Assembly (NCBI GenBank): GCA_910586645.1
Contig: CAJUIS010000002.1
Location: forward strand, 62,001 to 126,000
Direction: 5' to 3'
DNA length: 64,000 nucleotides
From: an uncultured Lachnospiraceae bacterium
Lineage (GTDB): Bacteria; Bacillota; Clostridia; Lachnospirales; Lachnospiraceae
Position 1 is the first letter of the stretch. Each line of letters opens with the position of its first letter. The notes beneath the pieces were generated by a model that did no database searches, was not told the origin of the DNA, and saw only the letters and a program-made list of their open reading frames with translations. Shown here in pieces: positions 1-8,936 of the stretch. The position numbers and the translations under genes were made by a program.

Positions 1-979
1 CTGAATTTGCTATTCTGGCGATATTCTCTTCTGTTTCCTCCATTTCAAATTCTCTCAAAATATTATGGATGATATTCTGCTGTTCTTTTTTATTCGTATC
101 ATATCCCAGCGTATAATCTCTGCCATTTGGCACATCCGTATACTTGCCTTTTTCCTGAACCGGCCAGTACAAACCGCCAAAAGCCTTTGGACAATCATTC
201 ACTCCTTCCGCAAGGATCTCATCATCCCGCGTAACCACAACGCCAATCTGCCTTGACAAATCAGCAGATCTAAGGGATGCAACATAGGCCCGGAACATTG
301 CGTATTCTTCAAACGTCGGTGACGTAAAGGATTTCCCAAACAGCAAATCCAAAAGACGGAATACATTTTCTCTCATTTTATCCAGGCTATCGCCGGCATT
401 GATAAAATAATCCGCCTGCTGATACGCATCCCTGGTATGTTGTCCATTGCTTTCTTTTTCATTATCGTCCCTGTTCAGTATCTTGGCAACTTCTTCTTCC
501 GTCAATTCTTTGCGATCCATCAAATAAGTTTTCCTGCGCTCATAATCAGATGAAATCCCGATTAAATGAAACCCGTCTCCATATGTGCGCCTCAGAAATT
601 CAACTTCATCCGGATGCTTAATGGAATCAATAATATAAGCTCGCCTTGATTGCGGAGCATCTCCATGTTCCAGCCTGTATTTGTTATAAATCCAAGCACA
701 AACCCCTTTCATAAGAATGGCTCCGTCTTCCGTATTTTTTCTGATTTCATTTCCTTTATCCATAAAGAAACTAATACGCTCATACTCTCTGGAAAAATAA
801 GGAAGCTCCGCCACAAATTTTGACAATATTTCTTTTGACACCTTTATAATTTCGCTCTCATAGCGAAACATTTTTAAACTGTCTATAATACAACGAATAA
901 CCTCTGCAGAATTCGTTCCGACTGTATGTATGATGCCAAGCACCAGTTCACTGTCTTTATTCAGCTCTCCTTTTATCAT
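1..979 (-). CDS. Anti-phage dCTP deaminase, 3' part beyond window
   Basis: Partial gene: 326 codons are visible from an ATG at 979 and the frame is still open at base 1. The N-terminal part resembles the P-loop-like domain of anti-phage deaminases (LVLGIIHTVGTN, residues 13-23). It is followed by family-typical blocks: FFMDKGNEIRK (71-81), YIIDSIKHPDEVEFLRR (115-131), FTSPTFEEYAMF (218-229) and SLRSADLSRQIGVVV (235-249), the last being the first strand of a cytidine deaminase fold. The zinc-binding HAE and PCxxC motifs would lie outside the window. Known members of this family convert dCTP to dUTP on phage infection and starve the phage of nucleotides. The start lies 17 bases after the kinase stop, so it may be co-transcribed with the sugar-kinase genes. 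Family identity is from remembered blocks, not a search. Confidence 0.85.
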   Translation of the reverse strand, partial: MIKGELNKDSELVLGIIHTVGTNSAEVIRCIIDSLKMFRYESEIIKVSKEILSKFVAELPYFSREYERISFFMDKGNEIRKNTEDGAILMKGVCAWIYNKYRLEHGDAPQSRRAYIIDSIKHPDEVEFLRRTYGDGFHLIGISSDYERRKTYLMDRKELTEEEVAKILNRDDNEKESNGQHTRDAYQQADYFINAGDSLDKMRENVFRLLDLLFGKSFTSPTFEEYAMFRAYVASLRSADLSRQIGVVVTRDDEILAEGVNDCPKAFGGLYWPVQEKGKYTDVPNGRDYTLGYDTNKKEQQNIIHNILREFEMEETEENIARIANS

Positions 980-996
980 AGCTCATTCTGTCCCGC

Positions 997-2070
997 TTAC
1001 CGGCAAAATTCGCACATCTGCTGCCATTTCTTCTCCATGTCAGCCACCAGCGCAAACTGCGTTCTGCAGCGATCCAGATTGTGCTTCTCCCTTGAAATCT
1101 TGAAATAAACATCGCCTTCCAGATAATCTGCAAGAAAACGCATTCCGCACTCAAGCGTCATCATTTTCGCGCCCATTGGAAGCGCTTTTACTTCATTCGG
1201 CGTCAGTCTGCCGCCGCATCCTTCTAAAAATCCTTTTACATAAATTTCAAACAGTTCCAATGACAGGGATACTTTTGATACGTCCGGCTCATCCTCCGCC
1301 GCCGTATTCGCGCCAAAACGGATTGCATCGCCAAAATCATGCGCGGAAAGCCCCGGCATTACCGTGTCCAGATCAATCACGCAGATTGCGTCATGCGTCT
1401 TAGAATCAATCATAATATTATTTAATTTCGTATCATTGTGCGTAACCCGGAGAGGAAGCTCGCCTTTTGCCAGCATATCGTGAAGCTCTGACACTTCTTT
1501 TGCCCGTTCCCTTACAAATGCAATCTCTTTTTCCACTTCCCCGGCGCGTCCTTTTACATCCGCCGCCACTGCGTTTTCAAAATCCTGGTAGCGTTTTGCC
1601 GTATTGTGAAAATTCGGAATTGTCTCGTGCAGCGTATCCGCCGGGAAATTGGCAAGCATCGCCTGAAATTTTCCAAACGCCACAGCGCTCTGATGAAAAT
1701 CTTCCTTGCTCTCCACTGCGTCAAACGTCTGCGCGCCTTCAATAAAATCGTACACGCGCCACTTGCTTCCATCTTCGTCCGTAAAATAAGATTTCCCGTC
1801 TTTTGTCATTACCACGGTCAGCGTCTCTCTGGCGGGATCTCCTCCTGTACGCACAATCTCTTTGCGCAGATAAGACGTCACGTTTAAAATATTCTCCATC
1901 AGTTCGTCTGTATTCTTAAATATCGTCGTATTGATCCCCTGCAGAATATATTTCTTTCCTTCTGCCGTCTCAGCCAGATAAGTATGATTGATATGGCCGC
2001 TGCCATACGGCTCAACCGAAACTGCGTCCCCGTCTACCTGAAATTGTGCGAAAATATCTTTCTTATCCAT
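997..2070 (-). CDS. nahK: N-acetylhexosamine 1-kinase (NahK-like, APH fold)
   Basis: A 357-residue cytosolic kinase of the aminoglycoside phosphotransferase fold. The sequence closely follows Bifidobacterium NahK from end to end: EPYGSGHINHTYL near residue 20, the catalytic loop RVTHNDTKLNN near 210, the metal-binding IDLDTVMPG near 233, and ECGMRFLADYLEGD near 308. NahK phosphorylates GlcNAc or GalNAc at the anomeric position in lacto-N-biose and mucin-sugar salvage. A GGAGAG ribosome binding site precedes the ATG. The sugar nucleotidyltransferase ends 12 bases upstream, and this pairing fits a 1-phosphate to NDP-sugar route. Exact sugar preference cannot be read from the sequence. Confidence 0.88.
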   Translation of the reverse strand: MDKKDIFAQFQVDGDAVSVEPYGSGHINHTYLAETAEGKKYILQGINTTIFKNTDELMENILNVTSYLRKEIVRTGGDPARETLTVVMTKDGKSYFTDEDGSKWRVYDFIEGAQTFDAVESKEDFHQSAVAFGKFQAMLANFPADTLHETIPNFHNTAKRYQDFENAVAADVKGRAGEVEKEIAFVRERAKEVSELHDMLAKGELPLRVTHNDTKLNNIMIDSKTHDAICVIDLDTVMPGLSAHDFGDAIRFGANTAAEDEPDVSKVSLSLELFEIYVKGFLEGCGGRLTPNEVKALPMGAKMMTLECGMRFLADYLEGDVYFKISREKHNLDRCRTQFALVADMEKKWQQMCEFCR

Positions 2071-2082
2071 TGCAAATCTCTC

Positions 2083-3006
2083 CTATTCTTCCCATAAATA
2101 TTTTGGATATACGCCCTGTGCTTTAAAATCGGCAATCGCGTTCATTACCGTTTCCTTGTCTTCTTTGTAGGTTACGCCGTACCAGCGGTCTTCCGACTTA
2201 AGCACGGTGACTACCGCTTTCTTTTCTTCCATAAGCTGCTGCACCGCAGACGGAAGGAAAAATTCACATTTCAGCGGGTTTTTCTCTAAATTCTCCTGCA
2301 AAAATGCCGGAAAACGCTTTTTAAGCTCTTCCATTAAGTTCTTTTCAAATCCCCACATATTCATAGACGCAATGCTTCCTTCCGGAATCGTCACCCATGT
2401 CGCGCCGTCGTCTTCCGTATAGGCCATTCCTCCGTCCTTCTTCTCAATGCGCGTACGCTCATGGATTTCCACCAGATGCCCTTCTCCGTCAATCCGGCAG
2501 ACGCCTCTCGCCACATGTCCGTTCTCCGTAAGCGTATTTTCCATCTTATAGCCGACCATAACATACTGGTATGTATCCCCTGCCTTTGGCTGGCTCAGAT
2601 AATCGAAAATCACTTCATACGCATGGCGTCCGTAAAAATCATCCGCATTGATTACGGCAAAAGGACCGTCCACTTTATCCTTACAGGAAAGCACCGCATG
2701 CGCCGTCCCAAACGGCTTCACTCTTCCTTCCGGAACCGTAAAGCCTTCCGGCAGAGCGTCCAGCTCCTGATACGCATATTCTACCTTCATACGCTTTGCA
2801 ATCCGGTCGCCCACGCATTCTTTAAATACGTCCTCGTTTTCTTTTTTAATGATGAAAATAACTTTTTCAAATCCCGCAAGCATAGCGTCATAAACAGAAA
2901 AATCAAGGATTACATGGCCTGCGTCATCCATTGGATCCATTTGCTTTAATCCCCCGTAGCGGCTCCCCATACCTGCCGCCATAACAACTAATACCGGTTT
3001 GTTCAA
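2083..3006 (-). CDS. Sugar-1-phosphate nucleotidyltransferase
   Basis: A 307-residue NTP-transferase-fold enzyme. The nucleotide-binding signature VVMAAGMGSRYGGLKQ starts near residue 7, followed by a product-binding INADDFYG near 117. It starts with TTG at 3006, supported by an AAGGAGG site about six bases upstream. It is the first gene of a probable three-gene operon with the NahK-like kinase and the anti-phage deaminase. By context it would couple a hexosamine 1-phosphate to UTP. The family also includes other sugar nucleotidyltransferases, so the substrate is inferred from the neighbour. Confidence 0.8.
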   Translation of the reverse strand: MNKPVLVVMAAGMGSRYGGLKQMDPMDDAGHVILDFSVYDAMLAGFEKVIFIIKKENEDVFKECVGDRIAKRMKVEYAYQELDALPEGFTVPEGRVKPFGTAHAVLSCKDKVDGPFAVINADDFYGRHAYEVIFDYLSQPKAGDTYQYVMVGYKMENTLTENGHVARGVCRIDGEGHLVEIHERTRIEKKDGGMAYTEDDGATWVTIPEGSIASMNMWGFEKNLMEELKKRFPAFLQENLEKNPLKCEFFLPSAVQQLMEEKKAVVTVLKSEDRWYGVTYKEDKETVMNAIADFKAQGVYPKYLWEE

Positions 3007-3043
3007 AATAACCTCCTCCTTCTTGTATGCATAATATATTGTT

Positions 3044-3049
3044 ATTGTA
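3044..3049 (-). promoter_or_regulatory. Candidate -10 box for the sugar-salvage genes
   Basis: TACAAT on the minus strand, about 40 bases upstream of the TTG start at 3006, in the 79-base AT-rich gap after the glycosidase gene. No good -35 box stands at the usual distance, so support is weak. Confidence 0.3.
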
Positions 3050-3085
3050 TCAGATTTTTCAGTGAAATGCAGTAATATTTTACAT

Positions 3086-6000
3086 TTATCTCTTTTTCTT
3101 TACTATTTTTGAATATTTGCCCCATATTTTTTTTCCGTCTGAAATTTTATAAGCCTTGATCTTGTAATAAGCCATCTTTCCCTTTTTCCCTTTTTTATCG
3201 AGATACTGCTTTGTACCGGCTTTTGAAATTACAGTCACTTTTTTATACCCGGTCTTCTTTTTATAGGAACGGTAAATGGCATATCCGTTCGCCCCTTTTA
3301 CTTTTTTCCAGCTTAAAAGAATTCCTTTTTTCTTCTTTTGAGCCTTTACTCCGGCAGGGGCCAGAGGCGGCTTCTTATCTTTTTCTGTAACCACAGGATT
3401 TGGTTTTGGTTCCGGCGTCCCCCCTGGTTTTGTATCCGGCGTCCCGCCTGGTTCTTTATCCGGATTGCCGCCTGGTTCTTTATCCGGATTCCCACCTGGT
3501 TCTTTATCCGGCGGAGTGACATCCTCCGGCTCTTTTTTCTTAAATGTTGCGGTAAGCCCGGTGTCTTCCGCCGCATCAAACGTATACGGATTTTCTCCGG
3601 ACACTTCCTGATCCCCGCTGAACCATCCCGCAAATTCATATCCGTCGTCCGGTTTTGCCGTAACGGTCACACTGCTGCCCGGGCGCACTTTCTGCACTGC
3701 GGGTTCTGCGCTCCCGCCCTCTTTGGCCTGTGCCGTTATCGTAACTTTTTCCACCGGAATTTTAAAACTGTATACAGAATGCGCCGTAAGCTCGCAGGAA
3801 AAACTGCTTCCCTCTGCCGTCACCGTCTCTTTTTGCACTGCAACCTTATCCGGATCTTCCTTCGTGTTTATATCCGTAACATTTTCAGAGCCCAAAGACC
3901 AGACCTCAATCTCTTCTCCTGTTAAATCACGTTCATCTATGGAAAAATTGAAGCTGACCGTATCGTTCTCTTTATTATTGACCGCCATAACATATGTATT
4001 GCCGCCGTCATCCGTCGTGGAATATACATTGACGTTCTGCACCTCGCCGTTAAAGGATTTGTTTCCGGTAACCGTCTGTCCTACCTGTGTATCGCCCGTC
4101 ATATTCCGGAATATGGAAAACAGGCGTGCGGAAGGCGTAGACACATAGTCGTATCCGCCGTCTTCTTTTGCATGGGACTGAATGACGCACTGCTGCCAGT
4201 TTCCAAGGTTGTCGCTCGCCCCGGCAAAATCCACCAGGCAGTGCTTCTCCTGATACGCCGCTCCGGCATTTACAGCGTCAATCATATGATTGGCTATGTA
4301 AATTGCATGTCCCAGAGAAGACTGATAGGAGCTGTCCGGACTGACGCTTAAAATGCCAAATTCGGAAACAGCCACTTTTTTATCCTCGTCCTGTGTAGTC
4401 TCCAGCATCGCCTGTTTATGGGCGGCCACATTGTTCGTATGGCTTTTAGCCCTTGCCAGGGATTCTTTATAGCCTGTCACTCCGCTGCTGTAAGGATGAA
4501 GGATCACGCCGTCGTATTTGTCGTTGTATCCGCACTCATTCATTTTAGAAATAAACGATCTCTGGTGTCCGCTGCCAATGCCGGAATAAACCTCAATTTC
4601 AATTCCAATCTTTTCCGCTGTCTCTTTCATCGCATCATAATAATCTGCAAATCCAGCCTGGACAGACTGGTAATCCACGGTAATCCTTTTGCCCGCCTGC
4701 GGGATATTCCCGTTTACGCCGTCTCCAAACGTGATTTTCCCCGTTTCATAATCAAACGTACAGACATTCTCCGCTCCGCATTCTAAAAGAGAATCCCGGA
4801 TTTCCCATTCTTCATTGTTCACATATACTTTCACACTGCCTTCTGTAATCGGGAGATAGCACACATAGCGCTCTTCATCCGGCTTTCCTTCACTAAGCGA
4901 AGCCGCCGCCCTCCAGTCTCCCTTTTTTACCGTATATCCGCAGTTCTGGTAATAGTCTATTGGCATATTATGCGTATATGTCATCGTCCCGCCATTGATA
5001 TACGCATCCACGACAGACTGGGAAGCCGGCTTTCCCGCCATCCAGTAATTCTGCCCAACATCGCCGAATTCATTGCCCAGTTCAAAACGAACGACGCCAT
5101 ACGGCTCCTCATGCCCGTTCTTTGCACGCTCCGCCGCCCAGTCAACGCCGCCGTTTGGATTGCTGCCGTCATTGGGCGCGTTTAAGTATTCCACCAGATC
5201 CGCTGCGTCTGACGGGTTTCCACGGCCAAGCCCATAGACAAATACGGCTTCCGCCCCCAAATCGTCATAAATCCACTGCATTGCCTCGTCCGTGCCAAAT
5301 CCTGGCTCTACCGGAACTTCACCCGCAGTGGAATAAAAGTTGTTCCCGGCAATCGTAGGCGTCCGTTCTTCTTTTGGTCCAATGGTGTCTTTCCATGTAA
5401 AGAGGTTTGAAACTGTCCCGCCGGGATAACGCACAGAGCCAAATCCCGCTTCTTTTGCCATTTCCGTAAATGCCCCGTATACCTGATTCTCCTCCGCATC
5501 CCAGGTTCCGTATGCGTCCCTGTGATAACGGTGATTGATTCCAAACATCGCAGCCGGAACTTCCCGCAGCGTCTCCTTTGTGTTCACTGCAACGGAAACC
5601 GGCTCTTCCTGCTCTTCTCTGCCATAGACGTCATAGAGTTCTTTTACTTCTTCCGCCGAAAGAACTCTGTCATAATAGCGAATCTCGTCCATCCACCCTT
5701 TCATTGCCGGATTGTCCGCGTTATTTCTGTGCGCCCCAACCCGGATATTGCCGCTTCCGTCAATCAGGGCACTGGCAAACGTTTGTCCCGTTCCGTTCGT
5801 CAGTTCTCCGTTTACATAAATATATACTTTCCTGGAAGATTTGTTTTCCTCAACGGCAATCATAACATGATGCCACTGCCCCGTCTCAATTATCTGCCCG
5901 CTGTACCGGTTTGTCCCGTCCAGATATGTGCCGTAAACGGTATTCCCTCCGTTTTTCCCAATCGTCAGAATCGCCCGTCCCTGAGCCTGCCCGTCCTGAT

Positions 6001-6406
6001 GGAAAATACTTGTGCCTGCATTTCCTGAAACAATAACTTCTTCGTATTTTACCCATGCCCCAATCGTAAATGCGTTTTGGCTTGCTGCAAGGCCCTTCTG
6101 CGCATCCGCAAGGTTTAGCGTAAGCCAGGAGGCATTGTTTCCGCTAAAATATGCGCATCCTCCTGATATGCCGCCTTCTGCCATAAGCGTCACGCCGCTC
6201 CCTGTCTTTTCCGCCGCAATGCCCGAAACGCCCGCCTGGCTTTCAAGCTGCTCTGCCTCGGACGCCCCGTCAAACGTCCAAAAACCCGTCAGGCCGTCTT
6301 CCACAGGCTCTTCCGCCTGCACAAAAACAGCTTCCTGCGGAAGCATTCCCACCACAAGTCCTACCGTCAAAACGGCAGACAGTATAATTTTCAAAATATT
6401 TTTCAT
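3086..6406 (-). CDS. Secreted LamG / GH-A clan (GH51-like) glycosidase
   Basis: A 1106-residue secreted protein. A signal peptide (residues 1-31) has a basic start, a hydrophobic core and a VQA cleavage site. A LamG/concanavalin-like domain (about 40-265) is followed by a TIM-barrel-like region with VRYPGGTVSNLFTWKDTIGP near 325, typical of GH51-related arabinofuranosidases. The likely acid/base is Glu446 in FELGNEFG and the likely nucleophile Glu682 in AVSEFG. A beta-rich insert of about 80 residues (505-585) lies between them. An InlB-type beta repeat (about 890-960), a Pro/Gly/Lys linker made of 8-residue repeats and a Lys-rich fibronectin-like domain complete the C-terminus. There is no LPxTG motif; the basic tail may hold it to the wall. 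Substrate specificity is not readable. Confidence 0.75.
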   Translation of the reverse strand: MKNILKIILSAVLTVGLVVGMLPQEAVFVQAEEPVEDGLTGFWTFDGASEAEQLESQAGVSGIAAEKTGSGVTLMAEGGISGGCAYFSGNNASWLTLNLADAQKGLAASQNAFTIGAWVKYEEVIVSGNAGTSIFHQDGQAQGRAILTIGKNGGNTVYGTYLDGTNRYSGQIIETGQWHHVMIAVEENKSSRKVYIYVNGELTNGTGQTFASALIDGSGNIRVGAHRNNADNPAMKGWMDEIRYYDRVLSAEEVKELYDVYGREEQEEPVSVAVNTKETLREVPAAMFGINHRYHRDAYGTWDAEENQVYGAFTEMAKEAGFGSVRYPGGTVSNLFTWKDTIGPKEERTPTIAGNNFYSTAGEVPVEPGFGTDEAMQWIYDDLGAEAVFVYGLGRGNPSDAADLVEYLNAPNDGSNPNGGVDWAAERAKNGHEEPYGVVRFELGNEFGDVGQNYWMAGKPASQSVVDAYINGGTMTYTHNMPIDYYQNCGYTVKKGDWRAAASLSEGKPDEERYVCYLPITEGSVKVYVNNEEWEIRDSLLECGAENVCTFDYETGKITFGDGVNGNIPQAGKRITVDYQSVQAGFADYYDAMKETAEKIGIEIEVYSGIGSGHQRSFISKMNECGYNDKYDGVILHPYSSGVTGYKESLARAKSHTNNVAAHKQAMLETTQDEDKKVAVSEFGILSVSPDSSYQSSLGHAIYIANHMIDAVNAGAAYQEKHCLVDFAGASDNLGNWQQCVIQSHAKEDGGYDYVSTPSARLFSIFRNMTGDTQVGQTVTGNKSFNGEVQNVNVYSTTDDGGNTYVMAVNNKENDTVSFNFSIDERDLTGEEIEVWSLGSENVTDINTKEDPDKVAVQKETVTAEGSSFSCELTAHSVYSFKIPVEKVTITAQAKEGGSAEPAVQKVRPGSSVTVTAKPDDGYEFAGWFSGDQEVSGENPYTFDAAEDTGLTATFKKKEPEDVTPPDKEPGGNPDKEPGGNPDKEPGGTPDTKPGGTPEPKPNPVVTEKDKKPPLAPAGVKAQKKKKGILLSWKKVKGANGYAIYRSYKKKTGYKKVTVISKAGTKQYLDKKGKKGKMAYYKIKAYKISDGKKIWGKYSKIVKKKR
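3415..3511 (-). repeat. 24-bp tandem repeats encoding a D-x-E/K-PGG-x-P linker
   Basis: Four to five imperfect 24-base units encode DKEPGGNP (twice), DKEPGGTP, DTKPGGTP and a degenerate last unit. They form the flexible linker between the InlB-type repeat and the C-terminal Lys-rich domain of the glycosidase. Unit number could vary between strains. Confidence 0.75.
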
Positions 6407-6442
6407 ATACCTTCCTCCTTTTCTGAATTTTATACTGTCTCT

Positions 6443-6451
6443 ATTTTAACA
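6443..6451 (-). promoter_or_regulatory. Extended -10 promoter for the glycosidase gene
   Basis: TGTTAAAAT on the minus strand matches an extended -10 (TGnTAAAAT). It lies 37 bases before the glycosidase ATG, which also has a GGAGG site. No clear -35 box is present. A separate promoter would fit, because the riboflavin operon ends just upstream at 6479. Confidence 0.4.
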
Positions 6452-6478
6452 CATTTACCTTTTTTTTGATACATATTT

Positions 6479-6949
6479 TTACTTTTGTACAATTTTTCTT
6501 TGCAGATTAATCATTTCAATCGCTCCCACGGCGCAGTCAAACCCCTTGTTGCCAGCTTTGCTTCCGGCGCGTTCAACCGCCTGCTCAATATTGTCCGTCG
6601 TCAGCACGCCAAACATTACCGGAATCCCCGTCTTAAGGGAAACCTGGGCAATTCCTTTCGACACCTCTGCGCATACATAATCGTAATGCGAAGTCGCCCC
6701 CCGGATGACTGCTCCCAGACAGATCACCGCGTCATATTTTCCGCTTTCCGCCATGGACTGCGCAATCAAAGGAATCTCAAACGCCCCCGGCACCCATGCC
6801 ACGTCAATTTTTTCTTCCTCCACTTCATGCCTTCTTAATCCGTCAAGAGCCCCTCCCAGAAGCTTTGACGTAATAAACTCATTAAACCTTGCCGCTACAA
6901 TTCCAATCCTGACGTCTTTTGCCACAATATTTCCTTCAAATGTTCTCAT
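6479..6949 (-). CDS. ribH: 6,7-dimethyl-8-ribityllumazine synthase
   Basis: 156 residues, the normal length for RibH, which condenses 5-amino-6-ribitylaminouracil with dihydroxybutanone phosphate. Visible family motifs are GIVAARFNEFIT near residue 17, VPGAFEIPL near 53, GAVIRGATSHYDYVC near 80 with the catalytic His, and GVLTTDNIEQAVERAG near 115. It is the last gene of the riboflavin operon, 77 bases after ribBA. Confidence 0.97.
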   Translation of the reverse strand: MRTFEGNIVAKDVRIGIVAARFNEFITSKLLGGALDGLRRHEVEEEKIDVAWVPGAFEIPLIAQSMAESGKYDAVICLGAVIRGATSHYDYVCAEVSKGIAQVSLKTGIPVMFGVLTTDNIEQAVERAGSKAGNKGFDCAVGAIEMINLQRKIVQK

Positions 6950-7026
6950 ATTTTTTCTTCCTTTCCCTGTCTTATTTATAATTTTTATTTCCGGAAAACT
7001 TTCCTGTCCCCGCTTTTATGCGCCGC

Positions 7027-8226
7027 CTAATAGCTTAACATATGCCCCATCTTTTTTTGCTTTGTCTTCATATAATATGCGTCGAACGGCGTCAGCTCCA
7101 TCTGAATCGGCACGCGTTCTTTTATGCTTAGTCCAAATTCCGCCAGTCCGTCTATTTTTTTGGGATTATTCGTCAGAAGCTTCAGGCTCTTTGCCCCAAG
7201 ATCCCTTAAAATCTGAGCTCCGATATAATATTCCCTTAAATCTTCCTGAAATCCAAGCGCAAGATTGGCTTCTACCGTATCCATCCCCTGATCCTGAAGT
7301 TCATACGCCCGCAGCTTGTTGATAAGCCCGATGCCTCTTCCTTCCTGACGCAGATACAGAAGAATTCCCCTTCCTTCGGCCTCAATCTGCTGCAGAGCCG
7401 ACTGAAGCTGCTGCCCGCAGTCGCATTTCATCGATCCAAACGCGTCCCCTGTCAGGCATTCGGAATGTACGCGGCACAGGATGTCCCGGCCGTCGCCGAT
7501 CTCCCCTTTTACAAGCGCCACATGATGTTCTCCGTTTAGTTTATTGATGTATCCATGCGCCTTAAATTCCCCGTACCGGGTCGGCATTTTCGTCACGGCA
7601 ACCGATTCCACCAGCGCGTCATGCACTTTGCGGTACTCTTTTAACGCCCGGATCGTAATCATCTTAATCTGAAATTTTCCGGCAAGCTCCATAAGTTCGG
7701 GCGTGCGCATCATTGTTCCGTCTTCCCTCATAATCTCGCAGCACAGGCCGCACTCTTTTAATCCGGCCAAACGCATCAAATCCACAGTCGCTTCCGTATG
7801 CCCTTCGCGTTCCAATACGCCGTTTTCTTTTGCCAAAAGCGGAAACATATGGCCCGGCCTTCTGAAATCTTCCGGTTCCGCATCGTCACTGACGCATTTC
7901 CTTGCGGTAATCCCCCGCTCTTCAGCGGAGATTCCCGTCGTCGTCTCCGCCGCGTCAATCGACACGGTAAAGGCCGTCTCGTGGTTATCGGTATTATTCG
8001 ACACCATCTGCGGCAGCATCAGTTTTTCCACAAGGCCCCTTCCCATCGGCATACAGATTAGACCCTTTCCGTGCACCGCCATAAAATTTACGTTTTCCGT
8101 CGTCGCAAATTCCGCGGCGCAGATAAAATCCCCTTCGTTTTCCCGGTCTTCGTTGTCTGTCACAAGCACAATTTTTCCCTGACGGATTTCTTTTACCGCT
8201 TCCTCTACCGAACTGTATTCAAACAT
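7027..8226 (-). CDS. ribBA: Bifunctional DHBP synthase / GTP cyclohydrolase II
   Basis: From ATG 8226, which has a GGAGG site nine bases upstream, the protein is 399 residues, matching the usual RibBA length. The frame runs 15 codons further upstream without a good ribosome binding site. The N-terminal DHBP synthase half shows DNEDRENEGDF and GHTEATVDL. The C-terminal cyclohydrolase II half shows the zinc Cys cluster SECLTGDAFGSMKCDCGQQL and the RQEGRGIGL loop. It supplies both branches of riboflavin synthesis. Gene order ribD-ribE-ribBA-ribH is that of Bacillus and Clostridia. Confidence 0.97.
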   Translation of the reverse strand: MFEYSSVEEAVKEIRQGKIVLVTDNEDRENEGDFICAAEFATTENVNFMAVHGKGLICMPMGRGLVEKLMLPQMVSNNTDNHETAFTVSIDAAETTTGISAEERGITARKCVSDDAEPEDFRRPGHMFPLLAKENGVLEREGHTEATVDLMRLAGLKECGLCCEIMREDGTMMRTPELMELAGKFQIKMITIRALKEYRKVHDALVESVAVTKMPTRYGEFKAHGYINKLNGEHHVALVKGEIGDGRDILCRVHSECLTGDAFGSMKCDCGQQLQSALQQIEAEGRGILLYLRQEGRGIGLINKLRAYELQDQGMDTVEANLALGFQEDLREYYIGAQILRDLGAKSLKLLTNNPKKIDGLAEFGLSIKERVPIQMELTPFDAYYMKTKQKKMGHMLSY

Positions 8227-8297
8227 CTCTGTCGCCCTCCTTTTTTCCTGCATATGCCCTTTTTCCTGCATACTCTATATTCTATACGCAAACGCCC

Positions 8298-8936
8298 TTA
8301 AAATCCGGCCCGAATCAGAAATTCTTTCGTTAAAGCCGGCCTGCTCTGCGCGTTCTCTTTCTCAAACGCAAGCAGCCGTTCCACGTATTTCCCAATGATG
8401 TCATTTTCCAAATTTACCACGGAGCCTTTTTTCCTGTCCGAAAGAACCGTCTCTCCAAGCGTATGCGGGATGACGGACACTTCAAACCTGTCTTTTTCCA
8501 CTGCCGTCACCGTAAGGCTGATTCCGTCTATGGCAACGGAGCCTTTTTCGACAATTCCCCGCAGGATTTCTTCCGGCGCTAAAATTTGAAACCGGACGGC
8601 GTTGCTGTCTTTTGTAATGGACGCAACTGTTCCTGTCCCGTCAATATGGCCGGAAACAATATGTCCGCCAAACCGTCCGTCCGCCGCCATCGCACGCTCC
8701 AGATTTACCCTGCTTCCCGCTTTTAGCTGCCCTAAGGAACTCCTCTTTAGCGTTTCCGGCATTACATCCGCCATAAATTCCATGCTTTTGATTGTTACGA
8801 CTGTCAGGCAGACGCCGTTTACCGCAATGCTGTCTCCGGTTTTTGTCCCTTCCAGAACTTTCTTCGCCTGAATCCAGATGCCTCCATGCTCCACGCGAAG
8901 CGCCTTTCCCGTCTCTTCTATAATTCCTGTAAACAA
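8298..8936 (-). CDS. ribE: Riboflavin synthase alpha chain
   Basis: Two tandem lumazine-binding barrels. The first begins FTGIIEETG and the second is centred on VSGHIDGTGTV. I place the start at TTG 8936, because GGAGGT lies seven bases upstream and the protein then begins MFTGIIEE as in most homologues. The ATG at 8951 sits within the binding site itself. The start overlaps the ribD stop (8918), so the two are probably translationally coupled. It dismutates two molecules of dimethylribityllumazine to riboflavin. Confidence 0.96.
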   Translation of the reverse strand: MFTGIIEETGKALRVEHGGIWIQAKKVLEGTKTGDSIAVNGVCLTVVTIKSMEFMADVMPETLKRSSLGQLKAGSRVNLERAMAADGRFGGHIVSGHIDGTGTVASITKDSNAVRFQILAPEEILRGIVEKGSVAIDGISLTVTAVEKDRFEVSVIPHTLGETVLSDRKKGSVVNLENDIIGKYVERLLAFEKENAQSRPALTKEFLIRAGF

